Source: Neurospora tetraspora (lineage: Eukaryota > Ascomycota > Sordariomycetes > Sordariales > Sordariaceae). From it: DNA of 64,000 nucleotides. The position numbers and the translations under genes are program-made. Below, one piece after another: positions 12,201 to 25,782 of this stretch; within the stretch, counting starts at the first letter, position 1, and each line of letters opens with the position of its first letter. The stretch spans positions 2,418,001 to 2,482,000 of the forward strand of contig NW_026944387.1 of the NCBI RefSeq assembly GCF_033439725.1. Reading direction: 5' to 3'. The notes under the pieces are model-generated. The model was given only the letters and a program-made list of their open reading frames with translations. It was not told the DNA's origin and searched no databases.

Positions 12201-14400
12201 CCTTCTATCTTTAAAAACGTCGACGTACTTATTTAGGAAATTTTTTAATTACTAAATAAAATCGGAATTAATATTATAAATATTAATACCTACTTTGGAA
12301 GGGATAGAATCGATATTATTAAATTTATTCAATCTATAAAATAAAATACCAAAAACCTCTTTTTAAATAGTAACTTCCTTATTATCCTTAATAATCCTAT
12401 CAATATATATAACGTATTACTTAAGAGAGAAGCCAATTTAAATTTTAGTAGCCAAATACATTACGTTTAATACGTCGAAAAATACAATTTTCTTATTAAC
12501 TTTAAGCGAAGGACGTATAATTATACAGACTCGGGTACCTATAGGAATAAAAGAATTATTATTAAAATAATTAAAATAAAGAACTACTTTATATATTTTA
12601 CTATTTACCGTACTATTTAATAAACTATAGAATTAGGCGTAAAAATTATAAATAGGACGTTCACTTTAATAGGATTACTAATTATTAAATTAGGCGTTAT
12701 AACGTATTTAGAAAGTATTTAATTAATAAACTATAAAAATAATATTTCTTTTAGTAAATACTTCGGTAATTAACGTATCTTTTCCGGCTTTTTCTCTTTT
12801 AAAAAAGACCTCTCCCTACATTTTCATACTAAAAACAGATTTAAAGAATGAAGAGCGGTATTAAAATCTATTTTTACACTATAGTAGCGAAAGAAATTAG
12901 TTCCTAATAATATATTCGGGCCAAATTCTTCAATAATTAAAGTATATATTTAAAAAATAATTATTAACCGTAACGCCATTTGCCTTTCCTTCTATATAGA
13001 AATTAAATTCGGTAATAATATTAATAACTATTTTTAAATTAATTCCCTTTATAACGCTCAGCGGGATTAATAAACATTAAAAATTGGGTAAAAACTTTTT
13101 AATAAACGTAAGGCTTACTATAATCGATAAATAACCGGAATTAAAATATATAGTAACTATAAGAATGTTAAAATTCGATTTAATATCTACTTATAAATAA
13201 GACGTAACTTTCTTTAAATTTAATTCTCCGTTTTATAAAATAATATCAGGGATAGTTTCAATTATTTACCCTTTTATAAAAGTAAATAAATAATATTAAT
13301 TTTTATACTATACCTCTAATAATTTAAACTTCCGTCCGTTGGCTAATATTAGCAATTTTAACGCAATATCCGCTTCCCTTACCTTACTGACCCAATTTAA
13401 CGTAGCCCGAAAACTTTCGGTAATTATTATTCAATCTTTAAACGAAGGATTAAACGACCTACTAAACGTTTAAATCAACTCTAAATATTTAGGAATTATT
13501 ACAAAATTAGAATCGGATAATAGATTTAACAATGAGAGTATAATATAATTATTAAAATTAATACTTTTAATAGGAATAGTATTAATAATAATAACCAGAA
13601 TTAACGAAAACGAAGTCAGTAAAATAGAAGATTATAGAATATCGGAAAATACAATATTAAAGGGAGCGAAAGAACTGGTAAAATAAATAGAAAATTTATT
13701 ATTATACTTAATAATGGAAATATCTATATTAAATTTAATTACTTCTTCCTCGAGGTTACTTATAAAGTAATAACTTTCGCTCTATAGGTAATAAATTTTA
13801 TTATCAGCGTCGGAATTATCCGTAAAGACGGTCACGGAATTAACGGAGGCGTAACGACCATCCCTAGAAAAACGACGCTTTTCGAACTTTTTACCCTAAC
13901 GACGATTACGACCACCACTATTACCCGAATGGTCACTATCGCATTTATTAAACTTATTGCCAAACTCCTAAATCCTCCGCTATTAAAATAAGGCTTCGCA
14001 CTACCCTTTTCAGTAAAACCATTATTATTAGGCTAAAAGTTTTTCTTGAAGAAGGGTTTGCTACCGTCCTTATTTCCCCAAAAACTAGAATTTATCGGCT
14101 ATAGTCGGTTCCAGCTATGCGAGAACTCGCTCTTATTACTACTTTTGGACAAATCTAATTAGAACCTCCGCTTGCGCTATATTAGCGAAATATTTGGTAG
14201 TAGGATTAGTTGCAAGCTATTAAGTAAGATTAGTAGCGACTTCGATAATTAAATTAGCGCGGGAAATAATGGACTTAATAGGCGAGAGCGGACGAAGGGA
14301 TTGAATAGGGTAAGAAAGTTATTTTGTTAGAATTAGTAGTAACGAAAGAGGAATAGGAATTTGAATAGAATTTATAAGAGGCGGCGCGTTAATTATTCTA
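9255..14400 (-). pseudogene. Inner element gag-pol remnant (RT, integrase, chromodomain)
   Basis: The minus strand retains recognisable pol blocks. The RT catalytic box reads YINNIVIFS near 11646-11673. The integrase block near 9978-10023 reads as Y-Y-A, stop, I-N-G, stop, S-E. The chromodomain near 9255-9360 reads YLIK, stop, I, then DNI, stop, EL, the two stops falling where chromodomains have conserved Trp. Trp TGG to TAG and Asp GAT to AAT are both G-to-A. gag should lie towards 12.9-14.4 kb, but I could not confirm a zinc knuckle. No functional product is possible. Confidence 0.75.
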
Positions 14401-15207
14401 ATAGTATCGGAAAAGGTATTAGGCGAAAATTAAGAATTAGAAGTGACAGAGCCGTTAATATTAGGGGAAATTAGTATATTAACAGCTATTTTAATAATAT
14501 CGTTATTAATTTTATATTAAATAGCATTATTATTATTAATTTTCAATTTAATTATATATTATTATTAAAAGATTTTCCTAAATTAGGCAGAAGCGCCGTT
14601 TCTTTCCTTAGGAAAAGGCAAAATTTAACGTCCCTTAAAAAGGTATTTAATAATAAAATTACGATATCTATATAAAATCCATTAGACTTCTCTATCGGCC
14701 GTATTAATATGGACGATCTAACTTTTATTATAAATATCGTTATTAATTTCGCTAGCCTAATCTTTTTAAATTTCAATTTGGCCGGTTTCTATATTAAAGT
14801 GAAACTTAGCGGCTTTAATAAAAAACTCAGCGGCTGGAGGAGTAAAACGTTCTTTATAGTAAAATTAGGACTAAATTACTATAAATTTAAAAATTTAACG
14901 TACTTTACGTATTAGACTATCGTCATAAAGGTTAAAAGCCGTCTAAGGAGTAGCGTTACTATTTAATATCGTAAAAGTTAACTTTAAGATTTAAGGGGAT
15001 AACAAAAGAATTATAAAGAAGGAAAGTTCAAAATTAAACGGGATAGGCAAATATTTAATTTAAGCGGGCAAATTAAATAAGTAGTAATAAGTCTAATAAA
15101 TCGTTATTAAGATTAACGAAACGAAGGTAGAATTTCCCCCTTTATGAAAGGAAGAGACGAAAAAAGATATAAAAAATAAAGAATAATAAAGTCAGTTTAA
15201 AACTAAA

Positions 15208-15219
15208 CTATAGGCACCA
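15208..15219 (-). other. Primer-binding site of the inner element
   Basis: Two bases inside the 5' LTR (minus strand) the sequence reads TGGTGCCTATAG. TGG complements the CCA end of a tRNA, so the primer would be a tRNA ending in GGCACCA. This supports minus orientation independently of the coding remnants. The tRNA species cannot be named from this stretch alone. Confidence 0.7.
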
Positions 15220-15221
15220 CT

Positions 15222-15579
15222 TATTACGCGAAGTAATACTTTATAAATAATACTAACATAGAATAATAGAGTAAGTAACTAATTGCTAGATAGAACAATA
15301 GTATATAATGGTTGACGATAGTCTTATTAAAGGAAATTAAAAATAAGTACTATCGAAAGCCTTAACCTAGGACTTCGTATACGATTTTATAGAGTGTAAA
15401 TAAAATAGACGTTAGGTTAATATAATATAAATTAATAATCTAGTTAACTTTGACGGAGGTTGATAGGGAGAATACTCTTATATAATATATTCTGTTCGAC
15501 AGAGCAGTCCTACGCTCAATAGAGTATATGCTAAAATAAAGTAGGGCATTCAGGCACCTGCCTAGAATATCCCATAACA
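15222..15579 (-). repeat. Inner element LTR, 5' copy in element orientation
   Basis: This is the second 358-bp LTR copy, starting TATTACGCGAAG (TG start changed to TA) and ending CCCATAACA. It is followed at once by TAAAA, the duplicated target site at 15580-15584. Confidence 0.9.
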
Positions 15580-15700
15580 TAAAAAAAGTAAATTTAATAT
15601 TAGTATAAAAAACTATCTTTCTAACGATTCTATTATTTTTAATAAATTTTTCGATCCTTTTAATAAAATAACCCTTAGAAGATAGACTTTAATTAATAAT

Positions 15701-18700
15701 TTGGCCGACCCGGCTGTTATTAAGACTAAATATATCGGCGCTACCGAATTTAGTATTTACTTTATAAAATTCGGTATTCTTATCTCTACTAATCTCAGTC
15801 TATTTATTTATAGCGGAACTATAGTTCTAATTACTAATGTAGTTCCTCCTATAATAATACTTAATACTTTTACTTCTCCTAGGCCTTTATACGGCGTATT
15901 ATTATCCCGAATTCCGCTGGGCTTCTTACTAACCGGTTTCTTACTAATTAGTTTTTTACCCGGTTTTCTGCCCAGTCCGCCGCTTCTAATTAAAGTTAGC
16001 GCCCCTAATTACCCGTATTCCTATAAAACTATCCCGCTTCTTCTAGGATATTATAATTATTATAATTATAAATAGGGTATACCCCTTTATAGGTACTTTA
16101 ATACTTTAACCTATTTAATTCCAATTAATTTCCTTATTATTTTAATTATTATTATTAACGCTATTAATAATATTAATAGTACGCCGCCGCCCTGTAATAG
16201 CGCGGCTAGTACTTTAGGTAACCCTAGCGGCCTTAGTAGTCCTAAAAGTTTAGGCGGTACTAGTTGCCCTCCTCTTCCTCCATTCTGACGGTTTAATTTC
16301 TTTGAGAATAGCCCTATTAATAGTCTTCGTTAGACTGAGGTTTACCCCGCCAATAACGATTAGAAGGCTTAAAAGGTAAGTATATTTTAGTTTAATATAC
16401 CTTATAAAGCCTATAAAGGTTCTTTAGTATTTTATTAGGGAAAGGTCCTTTATTATAAGGATTTTTTTAGTTAGGAAATTAGTATATATTAGGGAGTAGA
16501 AGGAATAATAGGCCGTATTGGTAAAATTCTTTTTTATTTCCTAAATTTATTAAAAGGCGATGTAATTTAATAGTAGATTTAAGAGTATTTTTATGCCGAT
16601 TACGAGGTATATTCCGAATCCTTAAAAATCTTTTTAAATGTTATAAATAAATGTTTCAGTATTAAGCCCGCTAAAACTATTAAATAATTAGGAAAGAATA
16701 GATTTTCCAAAGCCCGTAACGTTTATAAAATATTTATTCGGACTTTTACTAGTTAATTATTCTATTACGCCCGCCGATAGGGTAATATTACTACGTATTA
16801 ATAATTTTGATAATTATACGTTAGCTTCTATCCTAACCTTTAAGGTCTAATAGATAAGTTTATAGTCGACGATATTAAAAAGAAGTATTTACGCTATTTA
16901 AATATTAAAATTAAAATAAAATATTTGGAATTGAAGGATTAGAAATTTAAATTTTTAATTTATTACAAAAAAGAGGACGAAGAGATTAAATACAACCCCG
17001 AAGGAAAAAATATTAATTAGGGAAAATAATTATTTTTTTATAGTAATAATTAGCGTAGCCGCTTTTTATTCCGTAGTTATAATAAGGGTAATTGTAACCG
17101 AAGTTTAGATAATTAACGTCGATAGACCAATAGGTTTAATAATAATAGTCGCCGGGGTAATTTTAATTACCGAGGCTATCAATATAAATATTTTTGCTAA
17201 TAGAAGATTAATAATAATAAAAATTCCTACTTTAGGGATTATTTCTATTTATATAATAACTATTTTAATTTGAAGAAGAAGGTGAAGAAATTCCGGGAAT
17301 TTAATTATATCGTTATTAGCGAAGGAGAAAACGACGAAGACTATAACGAGGCTATTAATTTCGATATATATATTAAAGATATTTCTAATAAAGGTAATAC
17401 GCCTATTATAATATTTATTATTTTGGGAGAAGAATTCGGCAACTAGGCTGAATATTATTAAGCTTTTACCGCCTATAAATTAGACGACGACGGCGCTTAT
17501 AATAGTAATTTTAAATAGGATAAATCCCTCGATTAAGATATACTACCCGCTTCCGATTGTAAATTTTCTGATAAGAATAGGGAAATTAATTTTATTTTCT
17601 AAAATAATTAAATCGTAGAGGCAAACCCGATTTTAATTATTAAATTTATTTATATTCCGAGAAAGATTATTTACTTTATGATATTTATTAATTGGGATCC
17701 CGACGGCCTCGAAATAAACGTATACTTCAATTTAGGCGCTTCTAATATTTTAGTAAATAAAATATTCATTTACGAGTTTACGAAGAACCTTCGATTCTTA
17801 CCTATTTAAAGTTTTTATATTAATAGTATTTCGGAGAGCAAAAAAATTACGGAATAAATAGAATTTAATTTCTATATCCGCGGCCGCGTCTACGGTACTT
17901 AGATTAATAATTATTTCCCGGTTATGGTTAATATAATTCCTAAATTCGCCCCTAAACTATTTTTAGAACCCGTTTCTTTATTAATTATAATATTATTTTT
18001 AATTTTATTTTAAAGAAGGTTCGCTTTCGTTCGGTATATAATATAAAAGTAAAGGGCTAAGCTTTTTATAAAATAAGGATAGAGAAAATCGTTTAAATTT
18101 ATAGCGAACTAATTTATACTAATACCGATATATATTAAATACTATTATATAAAGTTACCACCTCCCAGAAGGTTATCGTCCTAACTTTTATTAAAATGTA
18201 AATTCCTATATAATATTTTAATTTCGAAAAGGACCTACGGAGGTTAGACCTTAAAGTATATAATTTTCAATCCGACTACGATAGTATCTTCAACTATACT
18301 ATTACTTACAAAATAGCTAAATTCGTTATAGTAGTAAATAGAACTATATAATTATTAATTATTGAAGCCTATAAGATAATCGGTTATATTTATAAATTTA
18401 TTAGAGACGAATTTAGTATATTAATTATTAATTATAATTTCAACTACTTTATACTTACTATTTAAATTAGATTTATTCTATTGTAATACGCTATATTCTT
18501 TAATAAAGAAGACTACCAATTTACCCTACTAATTTAAGAAGCTAATTCCAATAATCTTATTTCGTTAAAGCAACCGGATATATTTAAACTGCCGGCGTAG
18601 GGACTTAATAACCCAAATAATATTCTTAAAGTGAAATCGGCTAAAGGAATTAACGTTTACTATAAAAAATTTAAGTTCGCGGAAAATTTTATTAAATTAG

Positions 18701-20700
18701 TAAATAATTTTAATATTTTTTATAATCGAAGTGTTATCTTTATAATAGAGGACGAGAAAATGCGTACTAATTTAATAGAGGGTTAGTAAAATTGAAAATA
18801 GTAAATATAGGTCTACCCTTTAGGATATAAGGACCGTACCTTCTTTAATAAAATTTATAACCGTTTTTATATTTAGGGGTGGATAAGCTTTATAAATTAA
18901 TTAATTCTATTTGCTTATTCCGTCTTTATTATTTAACATAAGGGAATAAAGGGTGAAAAAGGCTAAATTATTTCTAATCTCCGCCTATTAAATGAAATCG
19001 CTATTCCTAATATCTACGCCCGTTTAAATTAGTAGGATATTATAGATAATATAGTAGGCTATATTATTTTCTCTATTTTCGATACTTCCGGTTTCTTCTA
19101 TTAATTATCCGTCTATTTTCGGTATAAGGATTAAATAGTATTATTAATCTACGAGGTTTAGAATAAACTAATTCGTATTACTAAAAAATTATTAATATAT
19201 TCTATACTATAATTTAGGCGGAGATAAATTCAGCATTTGAACCGAAATCGGCGCTAAAGCGCGCGGATTACCAGGGTTAATTACCGGCCGGCTTATTTAA
19301 ATTTAAAAATAGTTTACTCTTTTATATAATTTATAATAACGAGAAAAAGTTATATTTACTTTTTAATTATATATAGGAGATCTTTGCTTTAATTCATAAT
19401 ATACGTTAATATTTTAATATAAATTATATAATAGCAAACTTCAATTATATTTATTTTTATTATAAAACGTAGAAGGTATAATTCTACGTTAACTATTACG
19501 GTATATATTAAAAATATTAAACTAATTACAAATTAACCCTTAGTAAATTCCAACCTATTCGGACGTTACCGTAGCCCTTTTATATAATAACTACTAATTT
19601 CGTAACCAATATATTTAAAATCGAATTTAAAGGCACCTTCTAAGCTCTCCCCGGATATAATACACTAAATATTATAAATACTAATATTTATAAATTCAAT
19701 AAAAAAACGCTATTAACTACCGGCTACTCCACTTATATAATTAAGGAGTAGGCCGTAGTAAAATTGCGAGTATAGAATTTTACCAATTAAGGTATTCCTT
19801 AACGAATTATTAATAATTACGACGTTAAACTAATTTCGGATATTTAGAAGGAAATCTTTAAAGTTTGTAATATAAAGTTATTATATTCTATAGTATATTA
19901 CCCTTAAATTAACGGATAATCCGAATATATTAACTAAATTATTAAAACGGCCATCCGTTTTTATTACACAATTTCCGACGACCCGTAGACTAATATTATA
20001 CTAATAATTTAATATTAATTAAATAATTCGATATACGCTACCTTCGGTATAAGCTCCAACCAAATTATATACGGCTTTAGGCTCCGTTCTAGATTAAATA
20101 TCCTTATATTGAGTGTAATAAATAAGAATTATTTAAATATAGATACTCTATAGGTCCTAAAGTCCGGATACTAATTAAAGGCTACTGAATTAATTAATAT
20201 AATTAGTATAGCTATAAAGAGGCGGTATAATATTCGGTATATACCGATTAACTTCGAAATCGGAGATTTAGTATTCGTACGATTCGGTAATAGGTACAAA
20301 CTACTTAGGAAACCGAAGAAGAAATAATTAATACTTTAAGCGGGTTTATATTATATTATTAGGAAGGTTAATTACTTTATTTATAAATTGGATTTCCTAC
20401 TAACGTCTAAGCTCTATCGCATTATCTTAGTAGTATAATTTTATAAGATTATTAACGGGCCGGATCCTTTCGAACGTTAAAAAGATCCGCCTACAGAATT
20501 AAAATTAGACGATGAAATACTATTTAGACTTAAGAAGATCTTTAAATAATATATTAGAGTTTATAAGCATAAGGGCAAAGTAATCGAATTTCTAATAAAT
20601 AGGAAGGGCGTAGGAAGTTTAAATAGTAAATAAATTCAACGTTTGGTCTTAATAAATTTAAATAAGAAGATAGTACGTAATTATAAAGTAGAATTCCCTA
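15701..20700 (+). pseudogene. Outer element gag-pol remnant (protease, RT, integrase)
   Basis: The plus strand keeps a gag-like lead region (an open piece at 15701-16075, with no ATG at its start), then a protease active-site block near 17720-17760, RT palm/finger blocks at about 18835-19200 (PFAYPVF-like, FSIFD-like and YRYKD-like segments) and the integrase block at about 19892-19940. Near 20270-20400 there is the FG..YKL...GP...I.KV..L.Y.LDLP pattern typical of the integrase C-terminus in Gypsy elements. The gap between RT start and integrase is too short for a complete RT plus RNase H, suggesting a deletion near 19.2-19.3 kb. Stops are mostly RIP-type TAA/TAG. Confidence 0.7.
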
Positions 20701-21359
20701 TTAAATAATAAAAGGAGTATGAACGTTCTAGATATATTTTCTCCGAATTTATATTAGTTAAGAAAGTGCCGAAATTTAACGTTATTATCGAGCTACTGGT
20801 ACGGAGAAGGGAATAGAAGGGTAGAGAACGCTTAGGCCGCTATTAATACGGCCGGCAAGCGAATAAAATCTATTACCCGTCTAATATAGGACGAATAAAA
20901 TTCGTTATTTACTACGTAATTAATAAAAACGTTAGTAAAGAATATAGGCCGCTTTTCTTTATTATTTTCTTTAATTATTTGTTTTACTTTTGTACGCGCA
21001 ATTTTTCCTTACTTTTTACCTTTCTTCTACCCGTAACTATTATTATAATTTTTATTATACCGTTCGCTACTTGCTTTTTCACGTAACGTTTATATTTTTT
21101 TTAAAACCCTAAGAGCTGTGGCCCTTCAATTTTCTTTTAGTCCTTTTTCTCTTTTTTGATATAATATATTCGTTAATTCTCCGCGTTTTTCATTATAAAT
21201 TATCAATCCTATACCTATTATTTATTAAATTAAATTAATTTTTACTATTCTTTCTCTACCTTTGGTCCTTTATAATATATATATTTTTACGTTCTACTAT
21301 ATCTGAAATCTATTTTTTCTCTATTTACCTCTCTTTAACGTAGATTAATAATATAGTAA

Positions 21360-23700
21360 ATTTATTAGTTAATTAACGTAGTAATTGTAGCCGTCGGGTC
21401 ATTGCCACCAACTTGTTGGACTTTATTAATAGCGTTAGTAGATATTTTATTACTAATTTAGAGTAATAAAATAAGAAGTTACTAAATACCGCCTATAGAA
21501 AGCTATTAGATACTATGTATAATAAAGTTAATTATATTATCCTTAATTATAATACCCGTATTTAGGATACGGCGGACGAATATATTTTTGGCGTTTTTAG
21601 TAATAAAATTATCGTTTAAATATTTAAATAAACCGTTAATTTTGTTTTAGTATTTATAATACTTTATAAAAAGTAAGTTAAATATTTTTACTACTTAATC
21701 CGTTGCTAAGTTAAAGTTTAAATTGAATGCCTGTACGGCCATTAAATTTAATAATAGGAGTTTGCTAAAATTATAAGATTCTATAAGCCGATCCTCCTAG
21801 TTTACGATTAAAAATTAGACGAGGTATTTTAAACAGTCCGCTATTTATTTACCTGCCGCTATTAAATTTTAAATTTAGAAACGGCCCTCGGTTTTATTTT
21901 AGAAAAGAATAACGGTATTATAAAGGTGAATCCTATCCTATTTATTTTAATAGTAAGTATTAACGTTACGGTTAACTTCTTACCCGCTATTATATTCTAT
22001 AATACTGATTTTACCCCGGTTAATATATATAAATTCAAATATAATACTATATTTAATCCAAAAGGCGTCGTTTACGATTAATAGGTCTAATATAACGACG
22101 GTTAAAGGATTTAGGCTTTCTATAGTCTGTAAACCTCTTTAAATAAGCGCAATATTAATATTATACGATTAGACCCTTCTTTTAACACTTGTCGGCTATT
22201 AATAATTGCTTATAACCTATTTTGCTACTTATATAAAGTTATAAACACGGTAGCTTTTAAAGGAAAATATAATAGACTTATTTATTATTTTGCTCTTATT
22301 CTCTTCCTTAGTATTATTATTATTATATATAATATTTAACTTATTTTTATTAATAACGATTAGGACGCTGTTTAGAATATGATTAAAATTTATAATAACG
22401 ATATTATTTAATACGAATTCCTATTTAAAGAATCCGGTCGCGTTGCTAAAGAGGATTTAGACGTCCTTAAAGAAGAGGACGTAGAATATTTTATCGAAGT
22501 ACGCCCTATTAATTTTAAGGGAAGTAATATTATTATATAATATGTTATTAGTAAGTAATTTAATACCGAATTCGGTTATTTAGTGCGTAGGTACAGCGGG
22601 GCTACCTAAGAATTATCAGAGGAGGTAGAACGAAAGCTCCTAATATTTTATATTTAAATAAATTATACAAAAGCTACATACTATAGTAATAAAATAAATT
22701 ATTCCGAATTGCTAATAATTAAATAATTTAAAATTACTAGTGTTAAATATATTTGTTTTCGTAACTTCGAGGGCGAAAATAGGGGTTAGGAGAATTTTTT
22801 TACGTTTTTATAAGTAGATTTTAGCTTATCGAATAGCGAATACCTTTAATATATTGCCCGAATAATTCACCGGAATACTATACCGCCTCTATTATTTCTA
22901 TTTAATTGAAATTAATCCTATTAAATTCAATAGATCTACTAAAAAGTTATAAAAGTATTAAGAATATATATAATACGACCGGATTCGGCGTAAAATAAAT
23001 AATATAAAGGAAAAGATTTTTAATTAATAAGCCGGATTTTTCGAATATATTAATACGTATTTATATTATTTTAAAAGTTTAATTAATAAAAATTATATTA
23101 AGGAATTAGAGGAATACGTTCGCAATTTCGCCTTTATTATAAATAAATTGGGACTTAAACTTATTTACTAAAATGTTATTCTAATAATTAATTCTACATA
23201 CAAAGTTCACTTCGAATCCTTACTATCTTTTACTAATATCGCCGACTATTTTATTTAACCTTCGGTAAATAATATTATTACTCCTAATATTCGCGGAGGA
23301 TACAAATTCACCCGTATAATTAAAGTTATAGGTCTAAATTCTAATAACGATAGTATTATTATGGATTTAGATTATAATTCCCCCTTTACGTAATAATAGA
23401 ACCGTAAAAGGCGCCGCTAAGGTAATACCAGCGTAGAGAATCCCTTCATTATTTTACAAAGTAGTAAGGGAGGATAAGGCTTATTTAATTTAAATAGAAA
23501 TAGCGGAACCGGTATTAATCGTTCTAACCGCAGGGGTAAAACGCTTAAATAATTTATTAAAGACGTCCTGTAGCGCTTATTTAAATAAAAATTTTCAATT
23601 ACCTTTATTCTACGCTTTATAACCGAAAGAAAAAAATTTTAACCTAATTTTTATTATAATAATTTATTACCTCTTCTTAATAATTAATTAATATCGGTTA
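21360..23700 (+). pseudogene. Outer element: extra reading frame beyond pol
   Basis: After the integrase C-terminal region there are about 3.2 kb before the 3' LTR. A plus-strand frame is largely open at about 21366-21720, 21960-22560 and 23040-23600, interrupted mainly by TAA/TAG of the RIP type. The predicted product is hydrophilic with many Asn and Lys residues and no domain I recognise. It could be a gag-like or accessory ORF downstream of pol, or part of a further nested element whose ends I did not find. Confidence 0.4.
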
Positions 23701-23956
23701 AATCGGTTGGGCTTTTCTTCTTATATTAACGGTTTCGGTTTTAATGTTTATAAATAGGATATAACTAAATATTAAAATACGAATTCTAAGAGGGAAAAGA
23801 GGTAATTCGTGTAGGTATAGTGAAATATTTGCGTATAAGAGAGTATAATTTATATTTTAATTCCGGTAAAAGCCGAAAACGTTAATAACGTATATATCAA
23901 TAATTAAATAAAATCGATTAACCGTTACTATAATTATCTATTGTACCCTTAGGAAA

Positions 23957-24356
23957 TATTATATAACAATTAATCGGCTGGGCTAGAGTATATTAGGATT
24001 AGAGTATGCCGGATTCGGTATATCTTGGCCCCGATATAGCTCTAAGTAATATTAGATAGTTAGTAACGGATTCGTCTCTATTGAGACGAATTCCTTTCTC
24101 ACTTAATTAATTATTATTTATAATTAGAAGTAATTATTTAGTGAAACTATTTATTAATTTAAGTTCTAAGTTATAATTAACCGTAGTTTCTTAAGTAGAA
24201 TCCGTTATGTCTATTATAACGATTTCCGCTACGTATTAATCCCTTTAATAAATCCGTCACTGCTGGATTCTTTTCTCCTAAAAGAATCCGTTAATTGACG
24301 ACTTTATTAGTAGGTAGAATAGTGACTACGAGCCTAGCTTTCCCTGGTTCGTAGCA
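23957..24356 (+). repeat. Right (3') LTR of the outer element
   Basis: This 400-bp repeat matches 4264-4663 over its full length. It ends in CA and is followed by GTAGT (24357-24361), identical to the bases before the left LTR. The short AGGAAA directly upstream is a weak polypurine tract. Confidence 0.9.
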
Positions 24357-24361
24357 GTAGT

Positions 24362-25782
24362 AAGCGAAAGGAACGGTAATAAAAAAGTTATTAATGAAAA
24401 TATAATAAACCGGTTAATATAGTAGGGGGGGTAAATTAATTACGAATTGAGTAATTACTCTTTAAGTCGGCGCGAGATTATTTTAATTTTAAATATATTA
24501 GCTAATAGTTAATTAAAGTTTAAAAGAAGATATATATAAGCTTTCGAATTAATAATACTAAGCGCGTTATTATACTACTTCTAATTAAACAAATACCTAC
24601 TAGACGTAGCGATTTAATATTTAATACCCTACGGTATTAATTTATTAGGAATATAAATTATTATTATATTTTGATTAGTATATTTTACTATTTTTTTATT
24701 AATAGTAACGTATTATAGCGAGGTACGCAATTTGAAGTAGATTTTTTAAACGTATTTATCGAAGGCGCGTACTTTATCCTATAGATTGAGATCGTTTTAA
24801 ATTGGATCCTATACGTAAAACCACCTTAAAAGCATTTCGAACCGAAAGAAAAGCATTTAGCAACGGATTGGGTAATTCGGGTGCCCCTCTTTCTCTTACT
24901 AATATAATAGGAGGTTCGCCTCTACGTAGAGGCTAATATATAGTAAAATAGCGAGTATAATATATAATTCCGCGGCGTAAATAGGTTATCAACGCTTATT
25001 GCGGGAGAAAAGGTTATTTTTACCCAGCAATAAGATTTTATAAAGGTTGGTCTATATTGCCTATTATTCTATTATACGAGGGGGAAAGAATTTGTAAAAC
25101 GTTAATAAAATGGTAATAGGAGTATAGGGGATTTAGTGTGTAAATATACCGCTGTTGCTGCGGATTGTTTTGAAGGGGAATTATTAGAAGTCGATAAGGT
25201 TATACCGAAGGTTTTTAGGTTCGTAATCGACGTTGACGTTAATATTATCGGGTATATTATTAGGGAATTCGTTTATTAGCCAGTAGATATATTGGTAGAG
25301 TTTATAGTTAGGTAGAGGAAGGGCCGGGAATTAATTGCTTAGTAGCTTAGGGAGACCTTCGTTACGGTCTTCGTTATCGAAATCGTTTTTAAAATCGGGT
25401 ATAAAATTACCTTTATTATTATTAGTATTTAATTCTAATTTACTAGGGCAAGGGAAGACTATTCGATTAAGTAAGCAGTTTACAGGGTTAATATTTACTA
25501 GGCGAGTTAGGGGGGGCGCCTATTGGGCAACCGTCTTATTAGAAAACGAGTTCAAAATTATTGAAAGATCTATTTTAAAACCTTAATACTATATAAAAGA
25601 TCTGGCGATATTGGAGTCTGATAGTACAGTCTGGTAAATCTGTTTTATTATTTTAATACGCTATATAAAATCGCTAATTTTACTAGCAAAAACGACACTT
25701 TTATTATCGTCGATCTTTTATATAGATACGCCTGCTAGCGTTGCTTAGCTGCATTAACAAGTCACTAAGTACTATAAGTCCC
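24362..25782. mobile_element. RIP-degraded right arm of the putative inverted-repeat transposon
   Basis: The arm is AT-rich up to about 25745, then returns to normal composition. Its largest open frame is plus 25335-25586 (83 aa), of unknown nature and probably accidental. If the flanking 44-bp repeats are terminal, this is the right arm of the element split by the outer retrotransposon. No transposase motif could be read. Confidence 0.4.

Larger units (their letters stand above)
5937..15579 (-). mobile_element. Inner Gypsy-type chromodomain LTR retrotransposon, nested and RIP-inactivated
   Basis: The 9643-bp element has two 358-bp LTRs and a perfect TAAAA target duplication. It is read on the minus strand: a TGGTGCC-type primer-binding site follows the 15222-15579 LTR, a purine tract (AAGGGGAAA) precedes the 5937-6294 LTR, and coding remnants lie on the minus strand in the order reverse transcriptase (about 11646-11673, catalytic box YINNIVIFS where family members have YLDDI), integrase (about 9978-10023, YHPQTDGQSE block with Gln codons now TAA) and chromodomain (about 9255-9360). 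The Asp-to-Asn and Trp-to-stop changes are G-to-A, as RIP makes. It has the layout of a chromovirus-type Ty3/Gypsy element and is inactive. Confidence 0.9.
4264..24356 (+). mobile_element. Outer Gypsy-type LTR retrotransposon, RIP-inactivated and interrupted
   Basis: Two 400-bp direct repeats (4264-4663 and 23957-24356) are flanked by a perfect GTAGT duplication. Without the 9.6-kb inner insertion and its 5-bp target duplication, the element would be about 10.4 kb. Plus-strand remnants run in the order protease (about 17720-17760, the DSGA-type active site degraded to NLGAS), reverse transcriptase N-terminal part (about 18835-19200) and integrase (about 19892-19940, matching the conserved YHPQTDGQSE block with TAA or TAG replacing Gln). 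Protease-RT-integrase order makes it Ty3/Gypsy. Every frame is full of stops, mostly TAA/TAG consistent with CAA/CAG or TGG origin. It cannot encode a working polyprotein. Confidence 0.9.

Noticed and set aside
15701-16075. 124-codon frame in the AT-rich block as a separate gene
   Set aside because: It starts without ATG and lies inside the outer retroelement's gag region; it is a surviving piece of a RIP-mutated ORF.
25335-25586. 83-codon plus-strand frame at the right of the AT-rich block
   Set aside because: No recognisable domain; the surroundings are RIP-degraded on both strands.
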